The notes under the pieces: model-generated
Databases searched by the model: none
Told to the model about the DNA's origin: nothing
Seen by the model: only the letters and a program-made list of their open reading frames with translations
NCBI GenBank assembly: GCA_013361595.1
Contig: JABFXT010000390.1
Location: forward strand, 1 to 12,053
Reading direction: 5' to 3'
Length of the DNA stretch: 12,053 nucleotides
DNA from: Nocardia sp.
Lineage (GTDB): Bacteria > Actinomycetota > Actinomycetes > Mycobacteriales > Mycobacteriaceae
In this document: piece by piece, positions 5,753-12,053 of the stretch
How the letters are laid out: the number at the start of each line of letters is the position of its first letter
How positions within the stretch are numbered: position 1 is the first letter of the stretch
Program-made: the position numbers and the translations under genes

Positions 5753-6994
5753 ATGCGCAACGAAACCGTGCGGCCGCTCGACGGGATCCGGGTCCTGGAA
5801 CTCGGCAACTACATCGCCGCGCCGACCGCCGGCCGGATGTTGGCCGATTTCGGTGCCGAGGTGATCAAGGTCGAGCGGCCGGTGACCGGCGACGAACTGC
5901 GCCGCTGGCGGCTGTACGACGGTGAGACCTCGATGCTGTACCGCACCATCAACCGGAACAAGAAGTCCATCGTCGTCGATCTGCGGACCGCGGCCGGTCG
6001 CGGTCTGGTCCTCGATCTGGTCCGCGAATGCGATGTGCTGCTGGAGAATTTCCGGCCCGGCACGCTGGAACGGTGGGGATTGGGCCCCGAGGCACTACAG
6101 GAAGCCAATCCGGACTTGGTGATCACCCGGATATCGGCCTACGGGCAGACCGGACCACAGGCCGCCCGGCCCGGTTTCGCCGCGGTGGCCGAAGCGGTCG
6201 GCGGATTGCGTGAGGTGATCGGCGATCCGGATCGGCCACCGGTGCGCACCGGCGTCTCCATCGGCGATTCGATCGCCGGGATCCACGCCGCCTTCGGCAC
6301 GGTGATGGCCCTGTTCCAGCGGGCACGCAGCGACAGCCCGATCCCGCTGGCGGAACGCATCATCGATGTGGCGCTCAACGAATCGATCCTGTCGGTGATG
6401 GAGTCCCTGGTACCCGACTACCTCGCCTACGGGGTGAAACGTGAACGCGTCGGCGGCCGGATGGAGGGCATCGCGCCCAGTAACGCCTATCCGTGCAGCG
6501 ACGGCACCAGCATCATCGTCGCGGGTAACGGCGATGCCATCTTCCAGCGCTATATGGAGACCATCGGCCGGCCGGACCTGGGCGCCGACCCGGATCTGCG
6601 CGACAATGCCGGACGCTGGGCCCGCCGCGACGAACTGGATGCCGCGATCGCCGGCTGGACGATCGGGCACACCCGGGCCGAGGCGTTGCGGATTCTCGAC
6701 GCGGCCGGGGTACCGGCCGGTCCGATCTACACCGCGGCCGATATCTGCGCCGACGAGCAGTACGCCGCCCGGAACATGATCCAGCGGTTCCAGGTGGACA
6801 CCGGTGCCGCCGAACCGGTGACGGTGGGGTTCCCCGGCATCGTCCCGGTGATCGGCGGGGCGTCGCTGCCGATCCGTACAATCGGGCCCGACCTGGGTGA
6901 ACACACACGCGAGGTACTCGCCACGGTACTGCGCCTCACCGACGACGAAATCGACAGCGTCACAGGCACTTCGGAAGCAGAGGTTACAGTATGA
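5753..6994 (+). CDS. CaiB/BaiF class III CoA-transferase
   Basis: This 413-residue enzyme moves CoA between carboxylic acids in the cytoplasm. The N-terminus carries the family phrase PLDGIRVLELGNYIAAPTAGRMLADFGAEVIKVE (8-41). ENFRPGTLERWGLGPEAL (98-115) and ISAYGQTGP (127-135) follow. The nucleophilic aspartate is Asp172 in VRTGVSIGDSIAGIHAAFG. Length and order fit the formyl-CoA transferase/CaiB type. The ATG is preceded by AGGGAAG; a GTG at 5726 overlapping the permease stop is in frame but lacks a ribosome binding site. The stop overlaps the next gene's start as ATGA, so it is coupled to the lyase. In this context it probably activates the imported acid using succinyl-CoA or acetyl-CoA. 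The acceptor could be citramalate, hydroxymethylglutarate or another hydroxy-acid, and the family fold does not discriminate. Confidence 0.93.
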   Translation: MRNETVRPLDGIRVLELGNYIAAPTAGRMLADFGAEVIKVERPVTGDELRRWRLYDGETSMLYRTINRNKKSIVVDLRTAAGRGLVLDLVRECDVLLENFRPGTLERWGLGPEALQEANPDLVITRISAYGQTGPQAARPGFAAVAEAVGGLREVIGDPDRPPVRTGVSIGDSIAGIHAAFGTVMALFQRARSDSPIPLAERIIDVALNESILSVMESLVPDYLAYGVKRERVGGRMEGIAPSNAYPCSDGTSIIVAGNGDAIFQRYMETIGRPDLGADPDLRDNAGRWARRDELDAAIAGWTIGHTRAEALRILDAAGVPAGPIYTAADICADEQYAARNMIQRFQVDTGAAEPVTVGFPGIVPVIGGASLPIRTIGPDLGEHTREVLATVLRLTDDEIDSVTGTSEAEVTV

Positions 6995-7929
6995 CCTTCA
7001 CCTACACACCCGCGGCGCAGCTGCGCGACGTGACACTGCGCGACGGCCTGCAGCTCACCGGGAAACCGCTGGATACCGAGCGGAAGGTCGCGTTGATCCG
7101 CGGACTGCTCGCACTCGGGGTGCCGGAACTCGAGATCGGCTCCATGGCCCGAGCCGACCTGGTGCCACCGCTGGCCGATTCGCTCGACGTGATCGCGGCA
7201 CTGACGCCGGCCGAACTCGCGAAATGCTGGGTGTGGGTGGCCACCCCGCGCCATGTCGAAAAGGCGGCCGCGGCGGGGGCGCGGAATTTCCAGTACTGCC
7301 TGTCGGCATCGGATTCGCACAATCAGGCCAATATCGGCCGCAGCACCGAGGACAGCGTCGCCGCCATGCCCGCGGCGATCGAACTGACCCGGGACTGCGA
7401 TGGCGCCATCCAGCTGTGTATCGCGACCGCGTTCACCTGCCCGTTCGAAGGTGCGGTCGACCCGGCGCGGGTATTGGGTATCGCCGCGGACCCGCGGACC
7501 GACGGCGCCGTCGACATCGTTGTCGCCGATACCCTCGGCCAGGCGGTGCCGGCCCAGGTCCGGCAACTGATCGGGGCGGTCCGGGAGAGCACTCCCCCGC
7601 GCCGGATCGTCTACCACGGTCACGACACCTGGGGGCTGGGTGTGGCGAATACCCTGGCCGCCGTCGACGCGGGTGCGACGCTGGTGGACGGTTCGCTGGG
7701 CGGGCTGGGCGGCTGCCCGTTCGCCCCCGGCGCGAGCGGCAATACCGCCACCGAGGACATCCTGTTCGCCACCCGGCCCGACTGGCTGACCCCCGCCGTG
7801 CTCGCGACCGTCGTCGAGACCGGGGAGGCACTACTCGCGGATCTGGGCGAGCCGAACCGGTCCAAAACCGCCCAGGGCGCCCGCTCGGCGGCCCACGCGT
7901 TCGACTGGGTGATCGGCGAGCAGTCGTGA
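6991..7929 (+). CDS. HMG-CoA lyase family protein (hydroxymethylglutaryl-CoA or citramalyl-CoA lyase-like)
   Basis: This 312-residue TIM-barrel enzyme cleaves a 3-hydroxy-acyl-CoA by retro-aldol reaction to acetyl-CoA (or another acyl-CoA) plus an oxo-acid. All catalytic features of the family are present: RDVTLRDGLQ with Arg17/Asp18, the Glu50 region (ELEIGSMA), CLSASDSHNQANIGRS (103-118), metal ligands His209 and His211 in YHGHDTWGLGVANTL, the flexible G-loop GGLGGCPFAPGASGN with Cys242, and Asn251. It starts within the CoA-transferase stop (ATGA), and its own stop overlaps the dehydrogenase start (GTGA). Gene pairs of this type are compatible with citramalate cleavage, as (R)-citramalyl-CoA lyases belong to this family, or with leucine-type HMG-CoA cleavage. 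No other leucine-pathway gene is nearby, which argues against the latter. Confidence 0.92.
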   Translation: MTFTYTPAAQLRDVTLRDGLQLTGKPLDTERKVALIRGLLALGVPELEIGSMARADLVPPLADSLDVIAALTPAELAKCWVWVATPRHVEKAAAAGARNFQYCLSASDSHNQANIGRSTEDSVAAMPAAIELTRDCDGAIQLCIATAFTCPFEGAVDPARVLGIAADPRTDGAVDIVVADTLGQAVPAQVRQLIGAVRESTPPRRIVYHGHDTWGLGVANTLAAVDAGATLVDGSLGGLGGCPFAPGASGNTATEDILFATRPDWLTPAVLATVVETGEALLADLGEPNRSKTAQGARSAAHAFDWVIGEQS

Positions 7930-8942
7930 CGGCGACCGACTTCCTGGTCACCACCCCGCTCCCCGATCCCGGAATGCGGCTGCTCGAAGCCGCCGGTTCG
8001 GTCACCGTGGCTCCCACCCGGATGACGCGGGAAGAACTGGCGGATGCCTGCGCGTCCGGTGAATACCGGGTGGTCGTGGCTCAATTACAGGACGAGTTCG
8101 ATGCCGCGTTGCTGGACCGGGCGAAGATCAGCGGTATCAGCAATTTCGCGGTGGGCTACAACAATATCGATATCGCCGCGGCGACCGCGAATTCGATCGT
8201 CGTGGGCAACACTCCCGGTGTACTCACCGACGCGACGGCCGATATCGCCCTGCTGTTGATACTGGCCGTCGCCCGGCGATGCGTCGAAGCCGACACCCTC
8301 GTGCGATCCGGGAAATTCCACGGCTGGGAACCGGAACTGCTGCTGGGCCACGATGTCAGCGGCCGGACGCTCGGGCTTGCCGGATTCGGCAGGATCGCAC
8401 GGGCCACCGCGCGGCGCGCGCTCGCCTTCGGGATGACGGTGAACTTCAGCCCGCGCCCGCCCGGGGACCGCGAGGTGAGCGAGACCGAACTCGGTGAATT
8501 CGCCGGCCGGGTCCGGCAGCTGCCGTGGTCCGAACTCGTGGCCACCAGCGACTATCTCTCGGTGCATGTCCCGTTGACCGAGCAGACCCACCATCTCGTG
8601 GACGAATCGGTACTGCGATCGATGAACCCGTCGGCGATAGTGATCAATACCGCGCGCGGCCCGGTCGTCGACGAGACGGCACTGGTGGCGGCGCTACGCG
8701 ACGGAACGATCGCCGGGGCGGGACTCGACGTGTACGAGAACGAACCGCGGCTGGCACCGGGCCTCGCCGAACTGCCGAATACCGTACTGCTACCGCATAT
8801 CGGCAGCGCGACGGTCCCGGTCCGCGCCGAGATGGCCCGCCGCTGTGCGGAAAACGCCATCGCCATGGCCCGCGGCGATCTCCCGCCGTACCCGGTCGAT
8901 CCGGCAGCGCACACACCCGGAGCGGCGACGGCACCGAATTGA
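7926..8942 (+). CDS. D-2-hydroxyacid dehydrogenase (glyoxylate/hydroxypyruvate reductase-like)
   Basis: This 338-residue oxidoreductase interconverts a 2-oxo-acid and its D-2-hydroxy-acid with NAD(P)H. The substrate domain includes ISNFAVGYNNIDI (71-83) and NTPGVLTDATADIALLLILA (95-114), a phrase typical of glyoxylate/hydroxypyruvate reductases. The nucleotide-binding turn is GLAGFG (150-155). The catalytic triad is intact: Arg244 in NTARGPVVDE, Glu273 in YENEP and His291 in LPHIGSAT. An arginine at the end of the second strand (NFSPRPP, Arg177) with no acidic residue there hints at NADPH preference. The GTG start overlaps the lyase stop by four bases and closes the operon. It probably reduces the oxo-acid released by the lyase (pyruvate or glyoxylate), or oxidises a hydroxy-acid feeding the pathway. 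The direction cannot be told. Confidence 0.92.
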   Translation: MTATDFLVTTPLPDPGMRLLEAAGSVTVAPTRMTREELADACASGEYRVVVAQLQDEFDAALLDRAKISGISNFAVGYNNIDIAAATANSIVVGNTPGVLTDATADIALLLILAVARRCVEADTLVRSGKFHGWEPELLLGHDVSGRTLGLAGFGRIARATARRALAFGMTVNFSPRPPGDREVSETELGEFAGRVRQLPWSELVATSDYLSVHVPLTEQTHHLVDESVLRSMNPSAIVINTARGPVVDETALVAALRDGTIAGAGLDVYENEPRLAPGLAELPNTVLLPHIGSATVPVRAEMARRCAENAIAMARGDLPPYPVDPAAHTPGAATAPN

Positions 8943-8966
8943 CGGGATCGGCACCGCTCATACCAT
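8939..8966 (+). promoter_or_regulatory. Probable promoter of the 100-residue protein gene
   Basis: TTGACG (8939-8944, five of six -35 matches) overlaps the dehydrogenase stop codon. After 16 bases comes TACCAT (8961-8966, TAnnnT form of -10). The GTG at 8976 follows nine bases later, so the transcript would be leaderless or nearly so. This fits the absence of a usable ribosome binding site, since the AGGA present is only one base from the GTG. Confidence 0.45.
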
Positions 8967-8975
8967 CATGAGGAC

Positions 8976-9278
8976 GTGAACGCTCCCCCGCCCGGACCTG
9001 TTTTCGATGTGTTCGCCGTGTTGAACGGCGTCGTGGATCTGCGGTCCTATCCGCGCCGGAATCTGGTGCTGAGCTCTCCGCAGACCGGCGGATTCGTCTT
9101 CGATCCGGCGGCCTACCAGCGGGCGATCTTCGAGCCCGTGGTCCATCTGCTCAACGGCGTCGAACTGCTCGAATCGCAGGGGTGGGAGCTGGTCAGCGTG
9201 GTCGAACGGAATATCGACAACGTCTACTACATGCTGGCGTTCATGCGCCGGGCCCGAGGTGGGCCGCCCGAGGCGTAG
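8976..9278 (+). CDS. Conserved-looking hypothetical protein, 100 residues
   Basis: The protein is soluble and globular-looking, with no signal peptide or membrane segment. An aromatic-rich start (VFDVFAVLNGVVDLRSYP) leads to an FVFDPAAYQRAIFEPVVHLL segment. The C-terminal half reads LNGVELLESQGWELVSVVERNIDNVYYMLAFMRR. The pattern 'helix, xGWELVSV, then YxLxFxRR strand' resembles DUF4177-like small proteins, but this is a resemblance, not an assignment. Codon use matches the neighbours, with G/C third bases predominating, supporting a real gene. It lies 33 bases after the dehydrogenase on the same strand but appears to have its own promoter. It faces the IclR gene 53 bases on. No function is proposed. 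Confidence 0.75.
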   Translation: MNAPPPGPVFDVFAVLNGVVDLRSYPRRNLVLSSPQTGGFVFDPAAYQRAIFEPVVHLLNGVELLESQGWELVSVVERNIDNVYYMLAFMRRARGGPPEA

Positions 9279-9331
9279 CGTCGACGCGCGAGCAGACCTG
9301 CCGCTTCCCGGACAGAGTCGCCGATCCGGTC

Positions 9332-10135
9332 TCACCGAGTTCCGCTGTCCCCGGCCGGGATACGACCGCCCAGCGTGCGGGTGACCTGTTCGGCGTAGCC
9401 GACGAGCAGGTCCACCCAGGCCTCGCACTGTGCCAGCGGCATGCGCAGCGTAGGACCGCTGATCGTCAACGCGGCGGCCACGTTTCCGGTCGCGTCGAAT
9501 ATCGGCGCGGACAGGCCGGACGCCGAATCCTCACGTTCCCCGGCGCTGATCGCGAAACCGTCGGCTTTCGCCCGGGAAATGAGCGAACGCAGTTCGGGCG
9601 GGCTGGTGACCGTGCCCTCGGTCAGCGGTTCCAGCGGCGCGGCGAGTACCCGTTCGGCGAGGTCGGGGTCCCAGGCCAGCAGAATTCGACCCGCCGAACC
9701 GGCATAGAGCGGAATGATCTTGCCCACGTACATGTCCCGGCGCAGCGCGTGCCGGGTCTCGGCGATGGCCACACATACCCGGAAGCCGTGTTCGGCGCGG
9801 AATACGCAGGCGGTCTCGCCGGTGACGTCGCGGATCTCGCGCAGCACCGGATCGACGATCGACAGCAGGTCGAGTCCCTTCACCGCCGTGGCGGCCCAAT
9901 AACTCATCCGCAGTCCCACCCGGATCCGGTCACCGGCCCGATCCAGCAGACCCCGGTCCACCATATTGGTGACCAGTCGCTGCACCGTGGAGGTCGGTAA
10001 TCCGGTGGCCTGCTGGATCTCCCCGAGCGTCAGCGACGGGCGGGCCGGGGAGAAGGCATCGAGGATCTCGGTGATCTTTCCCAGCACCAGCAGCGGCTGG
10101 TTGTTCGCGGCCGCACCGCCGTCTTGCCTCGACAT
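9332..10135 (-). CDS. IclR-family transcriptional regulator
   Basis: This 267-residue regulator has an N-terminal winged helix at about residues 14-75, with LTLGEIQQATGLPTSTVQRLVTNMVDRGLL containing the helix-turn-helix. The effector-binding domain covers about 85-255 and includes GETACVFRAEHGFRVCVAIAET, GSAGRILLAW, GFAISAGEREDSASGLSAPIFD and VAAALTISGPTLR. IclR proteins sense small carboxylates and control catabolic operons, so the permease/CoA-transferase/lyase/dehydrogenase operon is the natural target. The ATG at 10135 has no Shine-Dalgarno sequence but lies seven bases after a TAGATT -10 box, so the mRNA is probably leaderless. A GTG at 10192 is in frame but would place part of the large hairpin inside the coding region. 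The gene is convergent with the 100-residue protein gene. Confidence 0.93.
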   Translation of the reverse strand: MSRQDGGAAANNQPLLVLGKITEILDAFSPARPSLTLGEIQQATGLPTSTVQRLVTNMVDRGLLDRAGDRIRVGLRMSYWAATAVKGLDLLSIVDPVLREIRDVTGETACVFRAEHGFRVCVAIAETRHALRRDMYVGKIIPLYAGSAGRILLAWDPDLAERVLAAPLEPLTEGTVTSPPELRSLISRAKADGFAISAGEREDSASGLSAPIFDATGNVAAALTISGPTLRMPLAQCEAWVDLLVGYAEQVTRTLGGRIPAGDSGTR

Positions 10136-10142
10136 ACCGCCG

Positions 10143-10148
10143 AATCTA
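10143..10148 (-). promoter_or_regulatory. -10 element for a leaderless iclR-family transcript
   Basis: On the minus strand TAGATT (10148-10143) has the TAnnnT form and ends seven bases before the ATG at 10135. Transcription would therefore begin at or next to the initiator A. No good -35 box is seen 16-19 bases further upstream, where the sequence is G/C-rich. The large hairpin ends 29 bases upstream of this element. Confidence 0.45.
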
Positions 10149-10176
10149 CGCCGCGGCCACCCACCCCGGCACAGGA

Positions 10177-10213
10177 CACCGCCGGTGGACACGGGCGGTG
10201 TCCACCGGCGGTG
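10177..10213. terminator. Perfect 16-bp-stem hairpin between the second DHA2 gene and the IclR gene
   Basis: CACCGCCGGTGGACAC (10177-10192) is the exact reverse complement of GTGTCCACCGGCGGTG (10198-10213), with loop GGGCG. It starts 40 bases past the transporter stop, where a terminator would be expected, but no T-run follows on the minus strand. It is also immediately upstream of the IclR promoter, so it may instead, or also, be an operator. The length of the perfect stem makes chance unlikely. Confidence 0.6.
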
Positions 10214-10252
10214 ACGAAGACAGGACGGGCCGTGCCGGAACGGGCCGGACGA

Positions 10253-11716
10253 TCAGACCTCCACGAGCTCGGGATCGGCCTTCTCGGTTCCGTCCGGCTC
10301 ACCGTGCGTTCCGGACCTGTTCGGCAGCAGGACCGCCGTCACGATCACGATGAGCGACAGCGCCGCCGATACGACGAAGGCCAGTCGCATACCGTCGAGT
10401 TGCGCGGTCAGCGGATCGGTGCCCGCGGCCTCGAGCGCGGTGGTGCGGCTCGCCATCACGGTCACCACCAGAGCCGTGCCCAGTGCGGCGGCGACCTGCT
10501 GGAGAGTCCCGAGCATGGAACTGCCGTGCGAGTAGAGATCTTCGGGCAGCGCGCCGAGCGCCAGGGTGAACACCGGGGTGAACGCCGCGGCCAGCGACAG
10601 CATGAGCAGGATGTGCAGGGCCAGCAACTGCCAGTACGGCATGGCCGCGGAGATCTGAGTGAATCCGGCCAGCGCGGCGGTGATTCCGATCGCACCCGGG
10701 ATGACCAGGACGCGCCCACCGAACCGGTCGAACAGGCGGCCGATCACCGGACCCAGCACTCCCATGGCCAGACCACCGGGCATGACCAGCAGACCGGTCT
10801 CCAGCGGCGAGAGTCCGCGCAGGTTCTGCAGGTACAGCGGCAACAGCATCATCGATCCGAGCATCGCCAGGAACGCGACCGCCATCAGGATCAGGCCCTT
10901 GGTGTAGGTGCCCGAGCGCAGGATCCGCAGATCCAGCAGCGGGGTGCCGCTGCGCTGCAGCCACAGCTGCCGGACGACGAACAGACCGATCAGCGCGACA
11001 CCGGCGACGGTGATGAGCGCCGGAGTGGCCACCGTACCGGCCTCGAAACGGCTCAGCCCGTACACCAGGCTCCCGAAACCGAGCGCGGCGAAGACCACAC
11101 TGAACCAGTCGATCGCACCGGTTTCCGGTTCGCCGACGTTCTCCAGCCGACGCAACCCGAACCAGGTGACCACGCCCGCGATGGGCAGCACCAGCACGAA
11201 CAACCAGCGCCACGACGCGATCTGGAGCACCAGTCCGGAGATGACCGGCCCCATGGCCGGTGCCACCGAGATCGCCAGCGTCACATTGCCCATGACCCGC
11301 CCGCGGTCGCGTTCGGGTACCACGGTCATCAGGGTGGTCATCAGCAGCGGCATCATCACCGCGGTGCCGCCGGCCTGGATGATCCGGCCGATCAGCAGTA
11401 CCGCGAACGAAGGCGCCACCGCCGACAGCGCGGTACCGGTGAGGAAGATCCCCATGGCCAGCGCATAGGCCCGGCGGGTGGTGACCCGCTGCAGGAACCA
11501 GCCGGTCACCGGGATGACGGCGGCCATGGTGAGCATGAAGGCGGTGGAGACCCACTGCGCCGCCCGCTCGGTGACCTCCAGATCGTGCATCAGGCGCGGG
11601 ATCGCGTTGATCATGATGGTCTCGTTGAGGATCACCACGAAGGTCGCGATGACCAGCAACCGTACGACGACCGGAGTACCTCCTCCGGTGCGGCGAACGG
11701 ATAACAGGGCGGGCAT
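10253..11716 (-). CDS. MFS transporter, DHA2 family (EmrB/LmrB-like multidrug exporter)
   Basis: This 487-residue protein has the length and hydrophobic profile of a 14-helix DHA2 exporter. Helix 1 reads VILNETIMINAIPRLMHDL (Asn31-Glu32 replace the usual acidic/Thr pair). After helix 2, PVTGWFLQRVTTRRAY is the relaxed motif A of EmrB-type pumps. Motif C is ISVAPAMGPVISG (149-161). C-terminal stretches LGTLQQVAAALGTALVVTVMA and MRLAFVVSAALSLIVIVTAVLLP match the family's last helices, followed by an acidic tail ending in ADPELVEV. The start has GGAGGT at good distance. It does not resemble the first transporter of the window closely in helix 1 or motif A, so the two are not a recent duplication. 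No regulator adjoins it other than IclR. The substrate is unknown. Confidence 0.93.
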   Translation of the reverse strand: MPALLSVRRTGGGTPVVVRLLVIATFVVILNETIMINAIPRLMHDLEVTERAAQWVSTAFMLTMAAVIPVTGWFLQRVTTRRAYALAMGIFLTGTALSAVAPSFAVLLIGRIIQAGGTAVMMPLLMTTLMTVVPERDRGRVMGNVTLAISVAPAMGPVISGLVLQIASWRWLFVLVLPIAGVVTWFGLRRLENVGEPETGAIDWFSVVFAALGFGSLVYGLSRFEAGTVATPALITVAGVALIGLFVVRQLWLQRSGTPLLDLRILRSGTYTKGLILMAVAFLAMLGSMMLLPLYLQNLRGLSPLETGLLVMPGGLAMGVLGPVIGRLFDRFGGRVLVIPGAIGITAALAGFTQISAAMPYWQLLALHILLMLSLAAAFTPVFTLALGALPEDLYSHGSSMLGTLQQVAAALGTALVVTVMASRTTALEAAGTDPLTAQLDGMRLAFVVSAALSLIVIVTAVLLPNRSGTHGEPDGTEKADPELVEV

Positions 11717-12053
11717 CGGCTACCTCCGGCGATCGTGAGCGAACTGGCGTATGACCCGAGCGCGGTCGTCGATGACCGTTGCGCGGTGACACGTGAGAAC
11801 AGACGGGTCAGCTGCGCCGCGCTCATCGGTGACGCGCCAGTGTTTCTCATGCCTCTGCACCGGATCAATCGGTTTTCGGACTGCCGTATTCCCGGTCACG
11901 GCCGGAATCGGCTGCTCGAGGACCGGTCGGTGCGGACCGGTCCCCCGGCCCGTGTGAGTGAGGTCATGTCCGGTCGCCGGGCGTGCGGTGGAGGACTGGG
12001 CCACACTCCCGGCTACCTCGGTATCAGGAGAGGCCCGATTCCCGGGCGGCGAT
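11717..12053. other. Region without a convincing gene, upstream of the second DHA2 gene
   Basis: Apart from the GGAGGT ribosome binding site of the transporter, these 337 bases hold no supported complete gene. A minus-strand frame (12004-11720, 94 codons) and a plus-strand frame open from 11735 to the edge both exist. By hand count about 72-74% of their third positions are G/C, visibly below the neighbours, and neither has a convincing ribosome binding site or family pattern. An inverted repeat GGACCGGT/ACCGGTCC with an eight-base spacer lies at 11920-11943. It could terminate a minus-strand gene entering from the right. The transporter's promoter must lie here but was not located. Confidence 0.5.
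12024..12053 (-). CDS. Possible last nine codons of a minus-strand gene (fragment)
   Basis: Reading inward from the right edge, one minus-strand frame gives IAARESGLS followed by TGA at 12026-12024. Eight of its nine third positions are G or C, as in the real genes here. Nine codons are too few to be sure, and nothing about function can be said. Confidence 0.25.
   Translation of the reverse strand: MAARESGLS

Noticed and set aside
9278..9287. GCGTCGACGC palindrome at the stop of the 100-residue protein gene as a terminator
   Set aside because: Only three base pairs could form around a four-base loop. It is too short to be a credible terminator.
10124..11704. Long plus-strand frame (526 codons) opposite the second transporter
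   Set aside because: Low-complexity R/Q/H/G/D protein with no recognisable domain. The minus-strand MFS gene explains the region.
10299..11792. 497-codon minus-strand frame in another frame over the second transporter
   Set aside because: Same strand, shifted frame, repetitive R/A/G/H content without membrane segments. It is a shadow of the MFS gene.
11720..12004. 94-codon minus-strand frame ending in the transporter's ribosome binding site
   Set aside because: Third-position G/C is clearly lower than in the neighbours, there is no start-site signal, and the sequence has no recognisable pattern.
11735..12053. Plus-strand frame beginning GTG AGC GAA CTG and open to the edge
   Set aside because: Only 18 bases separate it from the divergent transporter start, leaving no room for a promoter. 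There is no ribosome binding site and codon use is mediocre. It could be revisited with sequence to the right.

Overview
The window is high-GC DNA (roughly two thirds G+C) with third codon positions that are almost all G or C, genes packed with ATGA/GTGA/TGATG overlaps, frequent GTG starts and apparently leaderless transcripts. Together with the protein families this suggests a mycolic-acid actinomycete, most likely Nocardia or a close relative. The genus is an inference from style, not a database result. No mobile element, rRNA, tRNA or CRISPR array is visible.

Layout. (1) 1-1863: a minus-strand efflux cassette. A 14-TM-type DHA2 drug/proton antiporter is followed, with a one-base overlap, by a TetR regulator cut by the left edge. 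A 33-bp palindrome sits on the antiporter promoter. (2) 1924-3154: a plus-strand stress or detoxification-like cassette of an AHSA1/SRPBCC protein, an ArsR-family regulator and a single-domain VOC protein. It is preceded by a 53-bp near-palindrome that holds two 16-bp sites and the likely promoter. (3) 3202-3999: a minus-strand two-domain VOC protein resembling mycobacterial Rv0577/CFP30B, convergent with the cassette and separated from it by a short hairpin. (4) 4212-8942: a plus-strand catabolic operon of GntP-type permease, CaiB-type class III CoA-transferase, HMG-CoA-lyase-family enzyme and D-2-hydroxyacid dehydrogenase. Its leader carries a perfect 11-bp-stem hairpin. (5) 8976-9278: a 100-residue protein of unknown function with its own probable promoter. 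(6) 9332-10135: an IclR regulator, minus strand, probably leaderless, and a candidate regulator of the catabolic operon. (7) 10177-10213: a perfect 16-bp-stem hairpin. (8) 10253-11716: a second DHA2 (EmrB-like) transporter, minus strand. (9) 11717-12053: no convincing gene, apart from a possible nine-codon tail of a minus-strand gene at the right edge.

How the genes fit together. The centre of interest is the 4.6-kb operon. A carboxylate permease, a CoA-transferase, a retro-aldol CoA lyase and a 2-hydroxy/2-oxo acid oxidoreductase make a complete route on paper: import of a hydroxylated carboxylate, activation as a CoA thioester, cleavage to an acyl-CoA plus an oxo-acid, then reduction of that oxo-acid. 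Citramalate or a related tertiary hydroxy-acid is the best guess, but the substrate cannot be read from sequence. The flanking cassettes look like ordinary actinobacterial accessory functions, but their operators are unusually clear and testable.
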